From NCBI GenBank assembly GCA_039720395.1, contig CM077831.1, positions 10,714,333 to 10,778,332 on the forward strand: 64,000 nucleotides of DNA, read 5' to 3'. The stretch is from Liquidambar formosana (taxonomy: Eukaryota > Streptophyta > Magnoliopsida > Saxifragales > Altingiaceae). A program made the position numbers and the translations under genes. Positions 1 through 11,759 of the stretch are shown one piece after another. Each line of letters begins with the position of its first letter. Position 1 is the stretch's first letter. The notes beneath the pieces were generated by a model. That model was not told the DNA's origin and did not search any database. It saw only the letters and a list, made by a program, of their open reading frames with translations.

Positions 1-37
1 AAAGAATCATCTTTCTTTTCTCCATTCCAAGCAAGAG
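1..37 (+). pseudogene. PMD gene copy 1, end of exon 1
   Basis: The last 12 codons of a first exon, reading K-N-H-L-S-F-L-H-S-K-Q-E up to a GTAAGC donor at 38. The second PMD gene in this window (exon 1 at 25267-25410) ends almost identically and has its donor in the same place. This is the left end of a plant mobile domain gene (the family often labelled serine/threonine phosphatase 7 long form homolog) whose later exons lie at 11425-11751 (inverted) and 13414-14843. The start codon is outside the window. The gene as a whole is broken by copia LTRs and an inversion, so it is called a pseudogene. Confidence 0.7.
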
Positions 38-666
38 GTAAGCTTACCCATTTTAAACTTTTCTTTGAAATTTTCATTTTTGTTGATTAAAATGCATTCC
101 CATGAACTCTCTATGAGTATTCCTAGCAATGTTTGCAATGCCCATTGATTTTGGCAAGGATTGGATGTGAAAAGAATTCAATTTGAAAACTTGGTGAATA
201 GTGCCCACAAAGTGTTTAATAAAATGCTTGAATGATGAAAATTCATCCAATCTTTGTAAAATTGATGTGTATTGCAAGGCAAAATCATAGGCATTCATTT
301 CTAATTGATTTTAGAAACAAAACCAAGCATTTTCATGAACTTTGAAAAACAAAGTTTGCTATATTTTTGAAAAACCCATGTTTTCATGAATAAGGTTTGC
401 TTATTTTTTCCTTAAAAAACTACTTTGGAAAACAAAGTTTGCTTGCTATTTTCTTTGAAAAATCCATGTTTCCATGGTCTTGGAATGCATGGTTTACCAA
501 TGATTATGAGTTTGAAGAATAAAACCAATGTTTTCATAAACTTTCAAAGCAAGGTTTACTTGTTCATGAACTAAAAGACTTAGTTTTTGAAAAGCCAATT
601 ATCAATGCTTGCATATGATTTCTACACTAACTAGGTGAATGATTCTTCTTGATTAGCCCAACTTCT
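38..666 (+). other. Intron 1 of PMD gene copy 1 (interrupted)
   Basis: A/T-rich, with no open frame of interest. It starts with GTAAGC and aligns by eye with intron 1 of the second PMD gene (25411-25978); both hold the phrases around 'ggcaaggattg' and end near 'tagcccaact'. The acceptor was separated from the intron when a copia LTR inserted at 667 (left flank CTTCT); the matching acceptor is now at 11752-11759 on the - strand. It contains scattered short inverted repeats such as AACTTTG/CAAAGTT near 340. Confidence 0.6.
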
Positions 667-1722
667 TGTTGGGAATCGAACAAGAGGGAAAAATACAAAG
701 GCGGAATATAAAAATTTTTCCTACGATTCCCAATCCCATGAATCTAACTATGCATAACACAAAATCAAACCCTAACTACAAAGAGGGTTAGAACACTTAC
801 AGAATTTTTGTCTTCTTCTTTTTGCTCTAAGTTTTGATTCCGGACAGCGGTGAATGAGCAGCCCAAGTGTGCTGCCTCCAACGGTATCCACACCTAGCTA
901 GAGCTTCAAGTCCTTTCCTCCTTTTCCTTGTTGTTGCTAGTGTAGGAGAAGAGAGGAGAGAGAGAAAGGGAGGCTGGAAATTCTGGCCAGCCCTTGGAGA
1001 GTTCAACTTATGATGATGTCACATATCATAGTGTGACTTATATAGTCCACACTAAGGGAGCCGGCCCTAGGGGGAAACCCTATTAGGGTTTTATGCAATT
1101 TCTCTAAATTGCACAATAACCCCTATAAATTATATCAAATATAAATAGGCCTCAAAGAACTATTCTTTATGCACTCATACCCTTTCTCTCATAGACTTTA
1201 AAGCTCTTCTTGCATGATCAGTGTGTGACCCATTGGGTTCACATCATCAAGTAGTAGGAATAGCACGAGGTGTGCACAATTGAATTCTTTCCATTTAGGG
1301 TCTAATTGGAACTCCTTCCAATTCCCTAATTGATTATAACTCACTTATATCAATTAGGGCTTCTACTAACCATGAGTAACACCTAGCATATGGCTCATGG
1401 TGTGGTCCTTAATGAGGTGAATAGTCATTTATAAAGAATCCTTCTATTATAGTTTATAGGCTACAATTGCATCCTTCCTTCAACACAATGTCTCCAATTA
1501 AACTAATAGGACATGGAAGTCTGTCAAGTCCCTAGTTTAATTACTTTATACTCAATCATGAATATCAACTCATTGATGAACTCATGAAACTCTTTTCATA
1601 TTCATCCTACCATGGCCATAGATTTAATGAGTTATATTATGAATGCTATATGAGACATTCTCTCTCTTTTTCCTGAGAGTGATGGATCCCTTGTTGATCA
1701 CTCACATGCCTTCATACACATA
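667..1722 (-). repeat. Truncated copia LTR (X), - strand
   Basis: Starts TGTTGGGAATC like the complete LTR at 1735-3392 and follows it to 'ttcatacacata', where it stops about 600 bp short of the normal end. 12 bases of PMD gene then lead to the next element. It belongs to the same subfamily as the LTR at 11760-13413, in opposite orientation. The pair X and Y flank an inverted piece of the PMD gene, so this copy is probably a recombinant between two LTRs. Confidence 0.85.
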
Positions 1723-1734
1723 TCCATCCCCAAC

Positions 1735-3392
1735 TGTTGGGAATCATACAAGAGAGAAAAATTGAAGTGCGGAATATAAAAATTTTTCCTACGATTCCCA
1801 ATCCCATGAATCTAACTATGCATAACACAAAATCAAACCCTAACTACAAAGAGGGTTAGAACACTTACAGTTTTAATGGTCTTCTCCGTTTTGCTCCAAG
1901 CTTCTACTCCGGACAGCGGTGAAAGAGCAGCCCAAGTGTGCTGCCTCCAATGGTATCCACACCTAGCTAGAGCTTCAAGTCCTTTCTTTCTTCTTCCTTG
2001 TTGTTGCTAGAGGTGGAGAAGAGAGAGAGAGAGAAGAGAGCCTCCAAGGGGCTGGACGGCTAGGGTTTATTGTGCGAGCCTCTTATGCCATGTCACACAT
2101 AAGTGTGACTTATATAGGCAGCCCACTAAAGGGGGCTGGCCATGGGGAAGAAACCCTAATAGGGTTATGTGTAATTACTCTTAATTGCACATTAACCCCT
2201 ATTATTTGTATCAAATACAAATAGGCCTATAAAGAACTATTCTTTATTCACTAAAACCCTTTCTCTCATAGACTTTAAAGCCCTTCTTGCATGATCAGTG
2301 TGTGACCCATTGGGTTCACATCATTAAGTAGTAGGAATAGCACAAGGTGTGCACAATGGAACTCTTTCCATTTAGGGTCTAATTGGAACTCCTTCCAATT
2401 CCCTAATTGATTATAACTCACTTATATCAATTAGGGCTTCTACTAACCATGAGTAACACCTAGCATATGGCTCATGGTGTGGTCCTTAATGAGGTGAATA
2501 GTCATTTACAAAGAACCCTTCTGTTATAGTTTATAGGTTACAATTGCATCCTTCCTTCAACACAATGTCTCCAATTAAACTAATAGGACATGGAAGTCTG
2601 TCAAGTCCCTAGTTCAATTACTTTATACTCATTCATAGATATCAACTCATTGATGAACTCATGAAACTCTTTTCATATTCATCCTACCATGGCCATGGAT
2701 TTAATGAGTTATATTATGAATGCTATATGAGACATTCTCTCTCTTTTTCCTGAGAGTGATGGATCCCTTGTTGATTACTCACATGCCTTCATACACATAG
2801 CAGTAGGGCCAATGAACACCTTTGCAGACCCCTGAATAGGATCTGCACTTAGTGTTATCAAACTTCTAAAGCTACATGCATAAGACAACTATGGTGTCTC
2901 AGGTCTAAGGATTACTTGTACCACTATAACAATGAGAAACTGATTGACAGGCAGGAAAAACTCCATTCAGTTTATCTCATATCTTTGGTCACATTCAGTG
3001 TACCTATTCTCGTAATAGGCACCCACTTGTTGGTTGTAGTGTCTCCACACAAATAGCTTGAGACTAGCTATCCTCCTATAGAGTCAACCTAACAAGTGCT
3101 AGTCCTATGGTTCATAACTGTCCATCATAGTGAACCTTCAACTAGGAATGCTTTAGGAGTTTAGTACAGAGATATATCTATAGTCTCAAAATTACAACTC
3201 TTTGTAATTCCATATTCTCAACTCTAACTCCATGGACATATTATGTAAATATAAATGATGCATATAAACATAATAGAATAAGCCCTTTTATTAAATCAAT
3301 AATAAATGTGACATACATAAATGAAATCAAATGATTGTTCCTAATCCCTAAACAATCATCTCTATGATTGGCTCTAGGGCATAATCCTAACA
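1735..3392 (-). repeat. 3' LTR of D1
   Basis: 1658 bp, TGTTGGGA...CTAACA on the + strand. It is nearly identical to 9767-11424; differences seen include one base each in 'tttagggtct', 'gaggtgaata' and 'tttgcagacc'. A TATATAAG box lies on the - strand at 2109-2116. A polypurine tract follows directly at 3393-3405. Confidence 0.95.
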
Positions 3393-3405
3393 ATCTCCCA
3401 CTTGC
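3393..3405 (-). other. Polypurine tract of D1
   Basis: On the - strand this reads GCAAGTGGGAGAT directly before the LTR. It is the same tract as at 55582-55594 in the related + strand element D2. It marks where plus-strand DNA synthesis is primed and fixes the orientation of D1. Confidence 0.88.
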
Positions 3406-6275
3406 ACTAAAGCCAATCGACCATGTATCGCATACCTATCTTCTCAAGATGTTGGTCTTAGACATAACTAATTATGTTTTAAAGCTTTAGTCAGTAGGTC
3501 TACAAAAACTTATGTAGATAATATCTTCTGTAATGTATCTATTACCTCTTCCAATGATTCCTCTAATCACTTGGAATTGTCACTCTATGAGTTTGGACAT
3601 TTGATGAGACCGTGATTCCTATACTTGAGCTATAGACCCATTGTTGTCACAAAACAAGGTGTGGGCAACTCAATGGAAGGAACAACTCTAAGTTCTAAAT
3701 GAACTTATAGATCCAAAAGTCTCCTAGACAATGCGACAATTAATTCACCCTCAATAATGGAATCCACTGTATCTTTCATACAGTTCTTCCATTAAGTATT
3801 TCACCAACTAAAGTGAATATAAAATATACCCCATATGGATTATATCCAAATCCATATACCCATCTACTATGAGTTTACAATTTCCATATACAATCCAATA
3901 TTCCAAATTTGAATTGATTGATAACTATTTGTAACAATTACAACATAATAGATATCAGGTTCAATACATAGTGTAAAATAAGGCTTCTTAACACTTTAAG
4001 AATCTTACTTGTGTTATCCTAGGGCACATGCCCTTGAATAATGAATTCTTATCTGAAGTAAATCAGACCTCCCTTAGAATTCTCCATGTTGAACTCCTTC
4101 AACATTTCAACTATGTTTGATGATTTGGAGATACTTAGCAATCTATATGATCTATCTCTATAGATCTTATTGGATGCTTTTGCCAAATCTTTCATGAATT
4201 AGTTTTTCTCCAAAAACTAAAACTTTACATTAGATAACATTCATATATCATTCATAATGATTAGGATGTCATCTATACTTAGGATAAAGAAAAACGATCG
4301 CACTCCCACTAACCTTTTATACACTCATGGTCCATCTATACAATGAGAGAAATCAAACAATTTGATTATTTCAACTTTATAGATGTTCTAATTATGAGAA
4401 CCTTGCAATCTATTAATAGACTTCTATAACTTACACACTTTTATGGTTTTTCACCATTTGATATAACATCTTTATATCCTTTTTGACATATCTCATATTC
4501 AAAATGTGTGTTTATAGATAACAAGATCTAAATGGATTTCAGCATAACTATTATCAAACAAGTTTCTTTATAGACAACTTTTTGCCAATGTTGAAAACAT
4601 TCTTAAATAGCCAAGCCTTTTAGGTCTCTACCTGTCCATATTGGATTTAATGACTCTTAGTCATTTCTCATGTTGATGTCAAACATCGCCTAATCATAAT
4701 CAATAGGATTATCTTGGTGATCTTTATCACCAAAGAACAATTCTTTCACATTCTAATAGAGATACAATATCTCTCTTATGTTAAGAAATATCCAATTTGA
4801 TCTATGAAAAGATTGTAGTGTAGTTAAGGGTTTTGTCTCAACAGAGACAAGGGTTGGATCTTTGTTCGTTTGTGGCTTTACAGACAATTCTATAAATTCT
4901 ATCTACTTTTGCATCTTTCTTGAATGAACTCTTTCTCAAGAAAATCCAGCAAACATCCTAATGGGCAACTTTTGTTCATTAGGGTAATAGAAATACTATC
5001 CCAACCACTTTTGGGATATACCACAATTCAACACTTACTTGACCGTATTTCCAGATTGTCTACATTATGTTTCCAGACATACGTAGCACAAGCCCAAGCC
5101 TTAACTTCTATAAGTTGGGTTTCTTCCCATATCATATCTGATATAATTGGGACAAAACTGGAGTGAACCCTAAATTATCAATATGTAGCAATTTTAAGGT
5201 ATATCCTAGATGGATACATTAGTAAAACTCATCATGGATCAAACCATATCTTAATAGGGTTCAATTCGTTCTCTTAGATTCACCATTGAGCTATGGTATT
5301 CTAAGATGAGTCTACTGTAATTGAATGCATGCTCTACATGACTATATACATCACAATGTATTAGTCAAATTATAAATGTAACTCTTTCACTTCACCAAGT
5401 AAAAGATGGGTTTGGTCATCTCATAACCAAGTCATAATCGTTACATTTAAATAAGAGTCTCTACATCTCTTGTATTCTCAGAATACATTGCATTCGCTCT
5501 AATTAGTCATTTAAATTCAGAAATCAAATTTCTAGAATGTCTTAAATGACCTAGTTAAGAAATAAGTTCCCAAATTAATCTAGCAACTCTTGCTCTATTA
5601 AATTTTTTAAAGGTAACTTATTATCTACTTAACTTTTTGCTTCGATTTAGATTACACTAGAATCCAAAAACCAAGAAGCAGAACTAACCAACAATTTAGT
5701 TTAGAGCATGAACCAAAACTTCAAAAGTTTGGTTCTTCTAGGAAGACTGATACTTTATCAAGTTCCCTTTACAATACCTTATGTTTGCTACAAAATAATT
5801 ATATTTCTTTGTCTTTGACTTTTCAAGACTTGATTTCCTCTATGCTTCCATTTTAAATCACATCTAGCTTCTCAAGCTATTCTATGTGATTAATCATTTT
5901 TCAAAAGAATGATTATTAATAAACAACTTTTATTACATCCTAGTCCAGAAGAAGTCCTTTACAAGTACTATACTTTATAGTATTATTTTACTCACAATAC
6001 AACCTTTGTATGTAATGTAGGACATCAAAAGCACTTGCATTTACTAATTTTGCTTCTGAAGCTCATTAGTCATCAATACTATCATATAGCATGGCAACAA
6101 GATGCCAATTGCGCATAGTGTCTTTTTCTTCTTAGGATGTTTTATGGAGGGCCTTTAATAAAAGGCCTAATAGCATATAAACAATCTTTTGAAGTTGAGA
6201 ACAATTCTCAACTTCCTAAGTCAATCAAAGAAATCGGGTTTAGTCAAACTATCAATATCCTATATATTAGGAAAT
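3406..6275 (-). pseudogene. Decayed copia gag-pol of D1
   Basis: No usable open frame. Read on the - strand it follows D2 in order: a gag trace near 6275-5650 in which the gag ATG is lost, then the C-terminal integrase/linker region near 5170-4870, then RT traces near 4290-4040 and an RNase H end near 3460-3400. All carry many stops and indels. The protease, most of integrase and the N-terminal half of RT are missing, as in D2, so the deletion was shared by a common non-autonomous ancestor. Confidence 0.7.
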
Positions 6276-9200
6276 AGGGGTTTTGAGGTGAGTAATTAGG
6301 TAATCTACATAAACAGAGAATTAGATTTCATTTTTATCCATAATGATTGGGTCTTTAATCATATGGTACCTCCCACTATTTTATCAAATTCCATACACCC
6401 TCTAATGGAATTCGGGAATCTCATTCCTAATGGGGATTGGGGTCCCACTGTGACCTAGAAGCCTCACATGTTAGTTTCTTGACTTCTAACCCACAATAAG
6501 AAGACAACTCTTTGTCTATTGCTTCATAAGCAAGTTCCAATCGTTTTGCCTCTAGGGAACATACACCTCACATGTTAGTTTCTTGGAATACTTCCCTAGT
6601 TAAGTTAAACCCATCATTCACACAGGTATGTTTCGCCAAATATATACCTCACATGTTAGTTTCTTGGTATATACCAGTTTAGGCACCCCATGATATCTCA
6701 TATGTGATAGTTTCAAGTAATGTCTTTAACATGGGTAGCTCCTACATGTCTGCAGCCAGGTACCCACATTAAGGGACATTAGATGATCCTATAATGATGG
6801 AAGGCAATGAAGAATTCATTCCCCAATGACTTCTCCATTTTCAACTTAATATTAAATAAGAGGGGTTTTAAAGGGTCTCATCAAATTAACATGCATCCTA
6901 TGTATCAAAATTTAAACATATAAATTATGCTATTTATAATCATACATCTCATGCTATTATAAATCATACATCGCATGCTATTATATATCAACATATATAA
7001 AGTACCATATTTTGATATTAGTCCCTAAGTGAATAGGTAACATATACCAAACTATGGTATTGGAGCTAATACAATTATCTCATAAATTAAAGCTCCCACT
7101 ATGATGATTATGGACTTTGAGAGGATTCAATCCAAGCCAATAGATTGAATCCAAGGTCTAAGGTGGGTGTAGGTGATCGTAAAATAAACCATTCGTAACA
7201 TGCATGCTTTCTTGAAAAACTTCTCTAAGCTTTCAAGTCCTTCAATCTGCTCTCTTGGCTTGATGGTCTCCACCATTGGGTTGTTGGGCTCTATCATGCT
7301 CCTTTGGGTCCACCATGCTCCTTAGTGCGCTCTCGATTACATAACATTTACATAATTTAAAGAAAGGGATACATAAGGGGAATGTGGGGTACATAAGAGA
7401 ATGATAGAGAGAGAGGGAGAGGGAAGGTGGCATGCAAGCCCCAAATAAATTACATCACCTTAATAAAATTACAACTCTTGTAAATAATAACATCCCATTC
7501 ATAAGACGGCCAATCACAATTGGTTTAAAGGGTATAGTCCATAATCATCATCCAAGCACATACATACAATCTCATTGCATAATGTAAAGAAAAACTGTAA
7601 GCATTAAAACATATGGGCATTATGGTAATTCTCTTGAATGATTTACATTAATCTCATTAATGCATCCTAATCTTATTAGGTTTTAACAAAAATATCCAGA
7701 ATTAAATAAAGTCTTAACATTTAAGACATTACAGTTTCAATTAATCAAATTAATTTAAAACATGTAAAGTTTCCTAAAATAACTCTAATATCCAATATTA
7801 GTGTTTCCTTAATTAAACAAAACAATTTCATTTAATTAAGAATTTCCAGATTTTAATTTAATCCCCAATTGTATTTTAAACCATTTAAAACATTATAAAA
7901 TTAATCAATATTAATTAAATAATTAACATGGGAATTAAATAAAATCAATTAAATGATGAATTAGTGCATTAGGGTTTCCTAAAACCCTAAACCCTAATGC
8001 ATAACCCTAAACCCTAAATGCAAGCCCTAATCATTAAATGCCTTACGATTGGTCATTTAATGACCAATCATTAAAACCCTAGGTTCATACGGTATTTAAT
8101 AAAAGGGATTAGGGTTTAATTAATGCCAAATAGGGTATTTATTACCCTTAATTAATTACACTAATTAGGGTTATCAAAACCCTAACCCTAGACATCATTA
8201 ATGGTATTAATTATGCCCTAACAATTAATAACCATGATTGGTCATTTAATGACCAATCATTAACTCTTAATTAAGGTAATTAATATTCCAATTAGGGTTT
8301 AATTAATGCCATAATGAAATTAGGGTTTCATCATTAACTCAAAATTAGGGTTTCATCCTTAACTCTATGCAGCCGTCACTACCAGGGGGCTGCCTGAGCT
8401 TGGCTAGGCTGCCATGGCCACCAACGACTGTGGGAGGCCATGGCCAGTCATGGGAGAACATCCTAGGGGTGTGGGACAAGCCTCTGGACACGTGAGAAGT
8501 GGTGGAAGTGGCTGCCATCATCAAGAACAATTAGGGTTTCCAAAACCCATTGCTGGAGCCATTGTTGCAGACCTTGAAGGTCACAATAGCTTCTAAAACC
8601 TTATCAATTCGACTCCTCCATTAAAACCAGCTTTTGTATCATGTCCCTACATGAAATACTAAGCTAATAGAAGAGGTTTGGATGATCAAATCATCACCAA
8701 TTGTTCTAAACAATTAAAACAACAGTAGGCTGCCCAGAATTTGACAGCACACTGTCCATGGTCAGAAATTGATTTAAAACCCAGCAAGATGAATGAATTA
8801 GGCTACCAAACGAATTTTCCCAGTATCCTACATGTCTTAGGAAACTAATGCAATTGGTTTCATGCAATTTGGACTTCCCTAACTCAAGTTCTAATCAAAA
8901 CTCCATTGATGACTTTTCTGCAGAGAAAATCTGCTATGCTGTTCATGAAAAATTTTCAAACTTTTTGAATCTTTTTCCATCAAAACCTTTTTGAAACTTA
9001 AAGAAAATCATATACACATGATATATAATGATCCTACAATGATCTTCCATCATAAATACAGCAGCTTTAATTAGAATTAATTGCAAGAACCTTAGGGTTC
9101 TAAAACCCAGATTCAGCCTCCATGGTGTTCTTCTCCTTCTTCCTTCTGTTCTAGCATCTTAATCCAATTATGATGCATCTAAATGCTTGGGAACCTTTCC

Positions 9201-9752
9201 CTACCATGTCTAGAACATAACCCAAGTGGTGGCAACCATTGCCATGCCTTTGATCTCCATCAATAACTCAAAGTTGTGGCTATTGCATCATTCCCGAGCA
9301 AAACTGTCTTTCCAGACAGCCTGTAGTAAAAAATTCATAACTTTCACTACAGAACTCGGATTGATGCACCGTTTGTTGGGTTGGAAAGCTTATTCAAAGA
9401 GCTTTCTAACCATATATGGCTCGAAAATTTTGGAGAAGAACTCTGAATTCGTCAGGCAAAACAAGATGACGGTTTTTCATGGCAACCATGAAAACTGTTC
9501 ATAACAGTTTTATAAAACCCTAGTTTCCTTATTCTTCTTCTCCAAACTCAAACCCTATGCAACCTATTGCATCCATGGATACACTTAACCATCAATTAGA
9601 AGAGGAGTAGAAGAGAATTGACCTAGGGTTCCAAACCCTAGGTTCAGCCATGGAGGAAAACCAATTATGCAGAAAAAATTTTCCAGATTTTTGAATCATT
9701 CAACTACACCATAATTACCAGCCCATATGTATTTTGTATTATGCATAATCAT
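6276..9752 (-). other. Structured 5' leader of D1
   Basis: A 3.5-kb non-coding leader between PBS and the lost gag, collinear with 49171-52687 of D2. It holds three copies of a 20-base loop in hairpins at 6450-6680, the GATTGGTCA/TGACCAATC inverted repeats at 8047-8069 and 8234-8260, telomere-like but irregular CCCTAA runs at 7975-8190, and the ACCTAGGGTT/AACCCTAGGT hairpin near 9630-9652. No gene is seen. These structures are preserved although the coding part is dead. Confidence 0.75.
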
Positions 9753-9765
9753 GGCTCTGATACCA
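9753..9765 (-). other. Primer-binding site of D1 (tRNA-iMet)
   Basis: On the - strand this reads TGGTATCAGAGCC, one base inside the 5' LTR. It matches the 3' end of plant initiator methionine tRNA, the usual primer of copia elements. Confidence 0.92.
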
Positions 9766-9766
9766 C

Positions 9767-11424
9767 TGTTGGGAATCATACAAGAGAGAAAAATTGAAGT
9801 GCGGAATATAAAAATTTTTCCTACGATTCCCAATCCCATGAATCTAACTATGCATAACACAAAATCAAACCCTAACTACAAAGAGGGTTAGAACACTTAC
9901 AGTTTTAATGGTCTTCTCCGTTTTGCTCCAAGCTTCTACTCCGGACAGCGGTGAAAGAGCAGCCCAAGTGTGCTGCCTCCAATGGTATCCACACCTAGCT
10001 AGAGCTTCAAGTCCTTTCTTTCTTCTTCCTTGTTGTTGCTAGAGGTGGAGAAGAGAGAGAGAGAGAAGAGAGCCTCCAAGGGGCTGGACGGCTAGGGTTT
10101 ATTGTGCGAGCCTCTTATGCCATGTCACACATAAGTGTGACTTATATAGGCAGCCCACTAAAGGGGGCTGGCCATGGGGAAGAAACCCTAATAGGGTTAT
10201 GTGTAATTACTCTTAATTGCACATTAACCCCTATTATTTGTATCAAATACAAATAGGCCTATAAAGAACTATTCTTTATTCACTAAAACCCTTTCTCTCA
10301 TAGACTTTAAAGCCCTTCTTGCATGATCAGTGTGTGACCCATTGGGTTCACATCATTAAGTAGTAGGAATAGCACAAGGTGTGCACAATGGAACTCTTTC
10401 CATTTAGAGTCTAATTGGAACTCCTTCCAATTCCCTAATTGATTATAACTCACTTATATCAATTAGGGCTTCTACTAACCATGAGTAACACCTAGCATAT
10501 GGCTCATGGTGTGGTCCTTAATGAGGTAAATAGTCATTTACAAAGAACCCTTCTGTTATAGTTTATAGGTTACAATTGCATCCTTCCTTCAACACAATGT
10601 CTCCAATTAAACTAATAGGACATGGAAGTCTGTCAAGTCCCTAGTTCAATTACTTTATACTCATTCATAGATATCAACTCATTGATGAACTCATGAAACT
10701 CTTTTCATATTCATCCTACCATGGCCATGGATTTAATGAGTTATATTATGAATGCTATATGAGACATTCTCTCTCTTTTTCCTGAGAGTGATGGATCCCT
10801 TGTTGATTACTCACATGCCTTCATACACATAGCAGTAGGGCCAATGAACACCTTTGCAAACCCCTGAATAGGATCTGCACTTAGTGTTATCAAACTTCTA
10901 AAGCTACATGCATAAGACAACTATGGTGTCTCAGGTCTAAGGATTACTTGTACCACTATAACAATGAGAAACTGATTGACAGGCAGGAAAAACTCCATTC
11001 AGTTTATCTCATATCTTTGGTCACATTCAGTGTACCTATTCTCGTAATAGGCACCCACTTGTTGGTTGTAGTGTCTCCACACAAATAGCTTGAGACTAGC
11101 TATCCTCCTATAGAGTCAACCTAACAAGTGCTAGTCCTATGGTTCATAACTGTCCATCATAGTGAACCTTCAACTAGGAATGCTTTAGGAGTTTAGTACA
11201 GAGATATATCTATAGTCTCAAAATTACAACTCTTTGTAATTCCATATTCTCAACTCTAACTCCATGGACATATTATGTAAATATAAATGATGCATATAAA
11301 CATAATAGAATAAGCCCTTTTATTAAATCAATAATAAATGTGACATACATAAATGAAATCAAATGATTGTTCCTAATCCCTAAACAATCATCTCTATGAT
11401 TGGCTCTAGGGCATAATCCTAACA
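9767..11424 (-). repeat. 5' LTR of D1
   Basis: 1658 bp, the partner of 1735-3392. It ends at the target duplication CCAAC. The promoter TATATAAG lies at 10141-10148 on the - strand, with a GTCACAC/GTGTGAC inverted repeat just downstream and palindromes just upstream. Confidence 0.95.
10141..10148 (-). promoter_or_regulatory. TATA box of D1 5' LTR
   Basis: TATATAAG on the - strand. It is followed by an inverted repeat GTCACAC/GTGTGAC near the expected start site and a GA/CT-rich stretch. The same layout is found in every copia LTR of the window (TATATAA at 13035-13041, TATATATA at 48763-48770). Confidence 0.6.
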
Positions 11425-11751
11425 CCAACATAGTCAGGAGATAATCACTATCCGTATTGGCATACCTATAGAATTCCAACCTCTTTCCTTTGAGGCTTAA
11501 ACCGGTGATGATTGAAAAATCCTTGGGAGTCATGGTGATCTCCCCAAAACTAAAGTGGAAGGTGTTGGTGGTGTCCCACCATAACTCAGCTAAGGCAAGG
11601 AGGGCTTGCCTATCCCATTGTTCATTCCATACGGAGTCAAGAAACCAACTGAAACCCGCCTTCTTTATGAAGTCTCTTGCGGAAGGTTGGGTGTGTTCCA
11701 TATGCTTCCACCACCCAATAAGATTCTTTATCGAAGACCTTGTGCGTAGGT
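11425..11751 (-). pseudogene. PMD gene copy 1, exon 2 (inverted)
   Basis: Open on the - strand from an acceptor (...CCAAG) at 11752 into D1 at 11424; the last 12 bases of the exon segment are at 1723-1734. It encodes the first half of a plant mobile domain, with W-W-K-H-M-E, AGFSWFLDSVWNEQWDRQAL, then T-M-T-P-K-D-F and ITGLSLKGKRLEFY. It is homologous to exon 2 at 25979-26155. The segment is inverted relative to exon 1 (1-37) and the later exons (13414-14843). About 30-40 residues of the domain between D-Y-L-L-T-M-L-G and L-G-Y-L-A-S appear to be missing. Confidence 0.85.
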
Positions 11752-11759
11752 CTTGGAAG

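Larger units (their letters stand above)
1735..11424 (-). mobile_element. Complete copia element D1, coding-dead
   Basis: A 9690-bp Ty1/copia element on the - strand with 1658-bp LTRs at both ends, flanked by the 5-bp target duplication CCAAC (1730-1734 and 11425-11429). It has a primer-binding site matching initiator tRNA-Met, a long structured leader and a polypurine tract, but its gag and pol are only degraded traces without open frames. The two LTRs differ at only a few positions that I could find. It therefore transposed recently, using proteins made elsewhere. It lies inside the inverted exon 2 of PMD gene copy 1. The lineage within copia is not resolved. Confidence 0.93.

Noticed and set aside
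7975..8190. Interstitial telomere
   Set aside because: CCCTAAA occurs but not in a regular 7-base tandem; the segment is a leader shared with D2 (50510-51080) made of palindromes and AACCCTAA phrases.
8345..8596. Overlapping frames on both strands near 8.4 kb as a gene
   Set aside because: Short, low similarity between D1 and D2 at protein level, within the non-coding leader.
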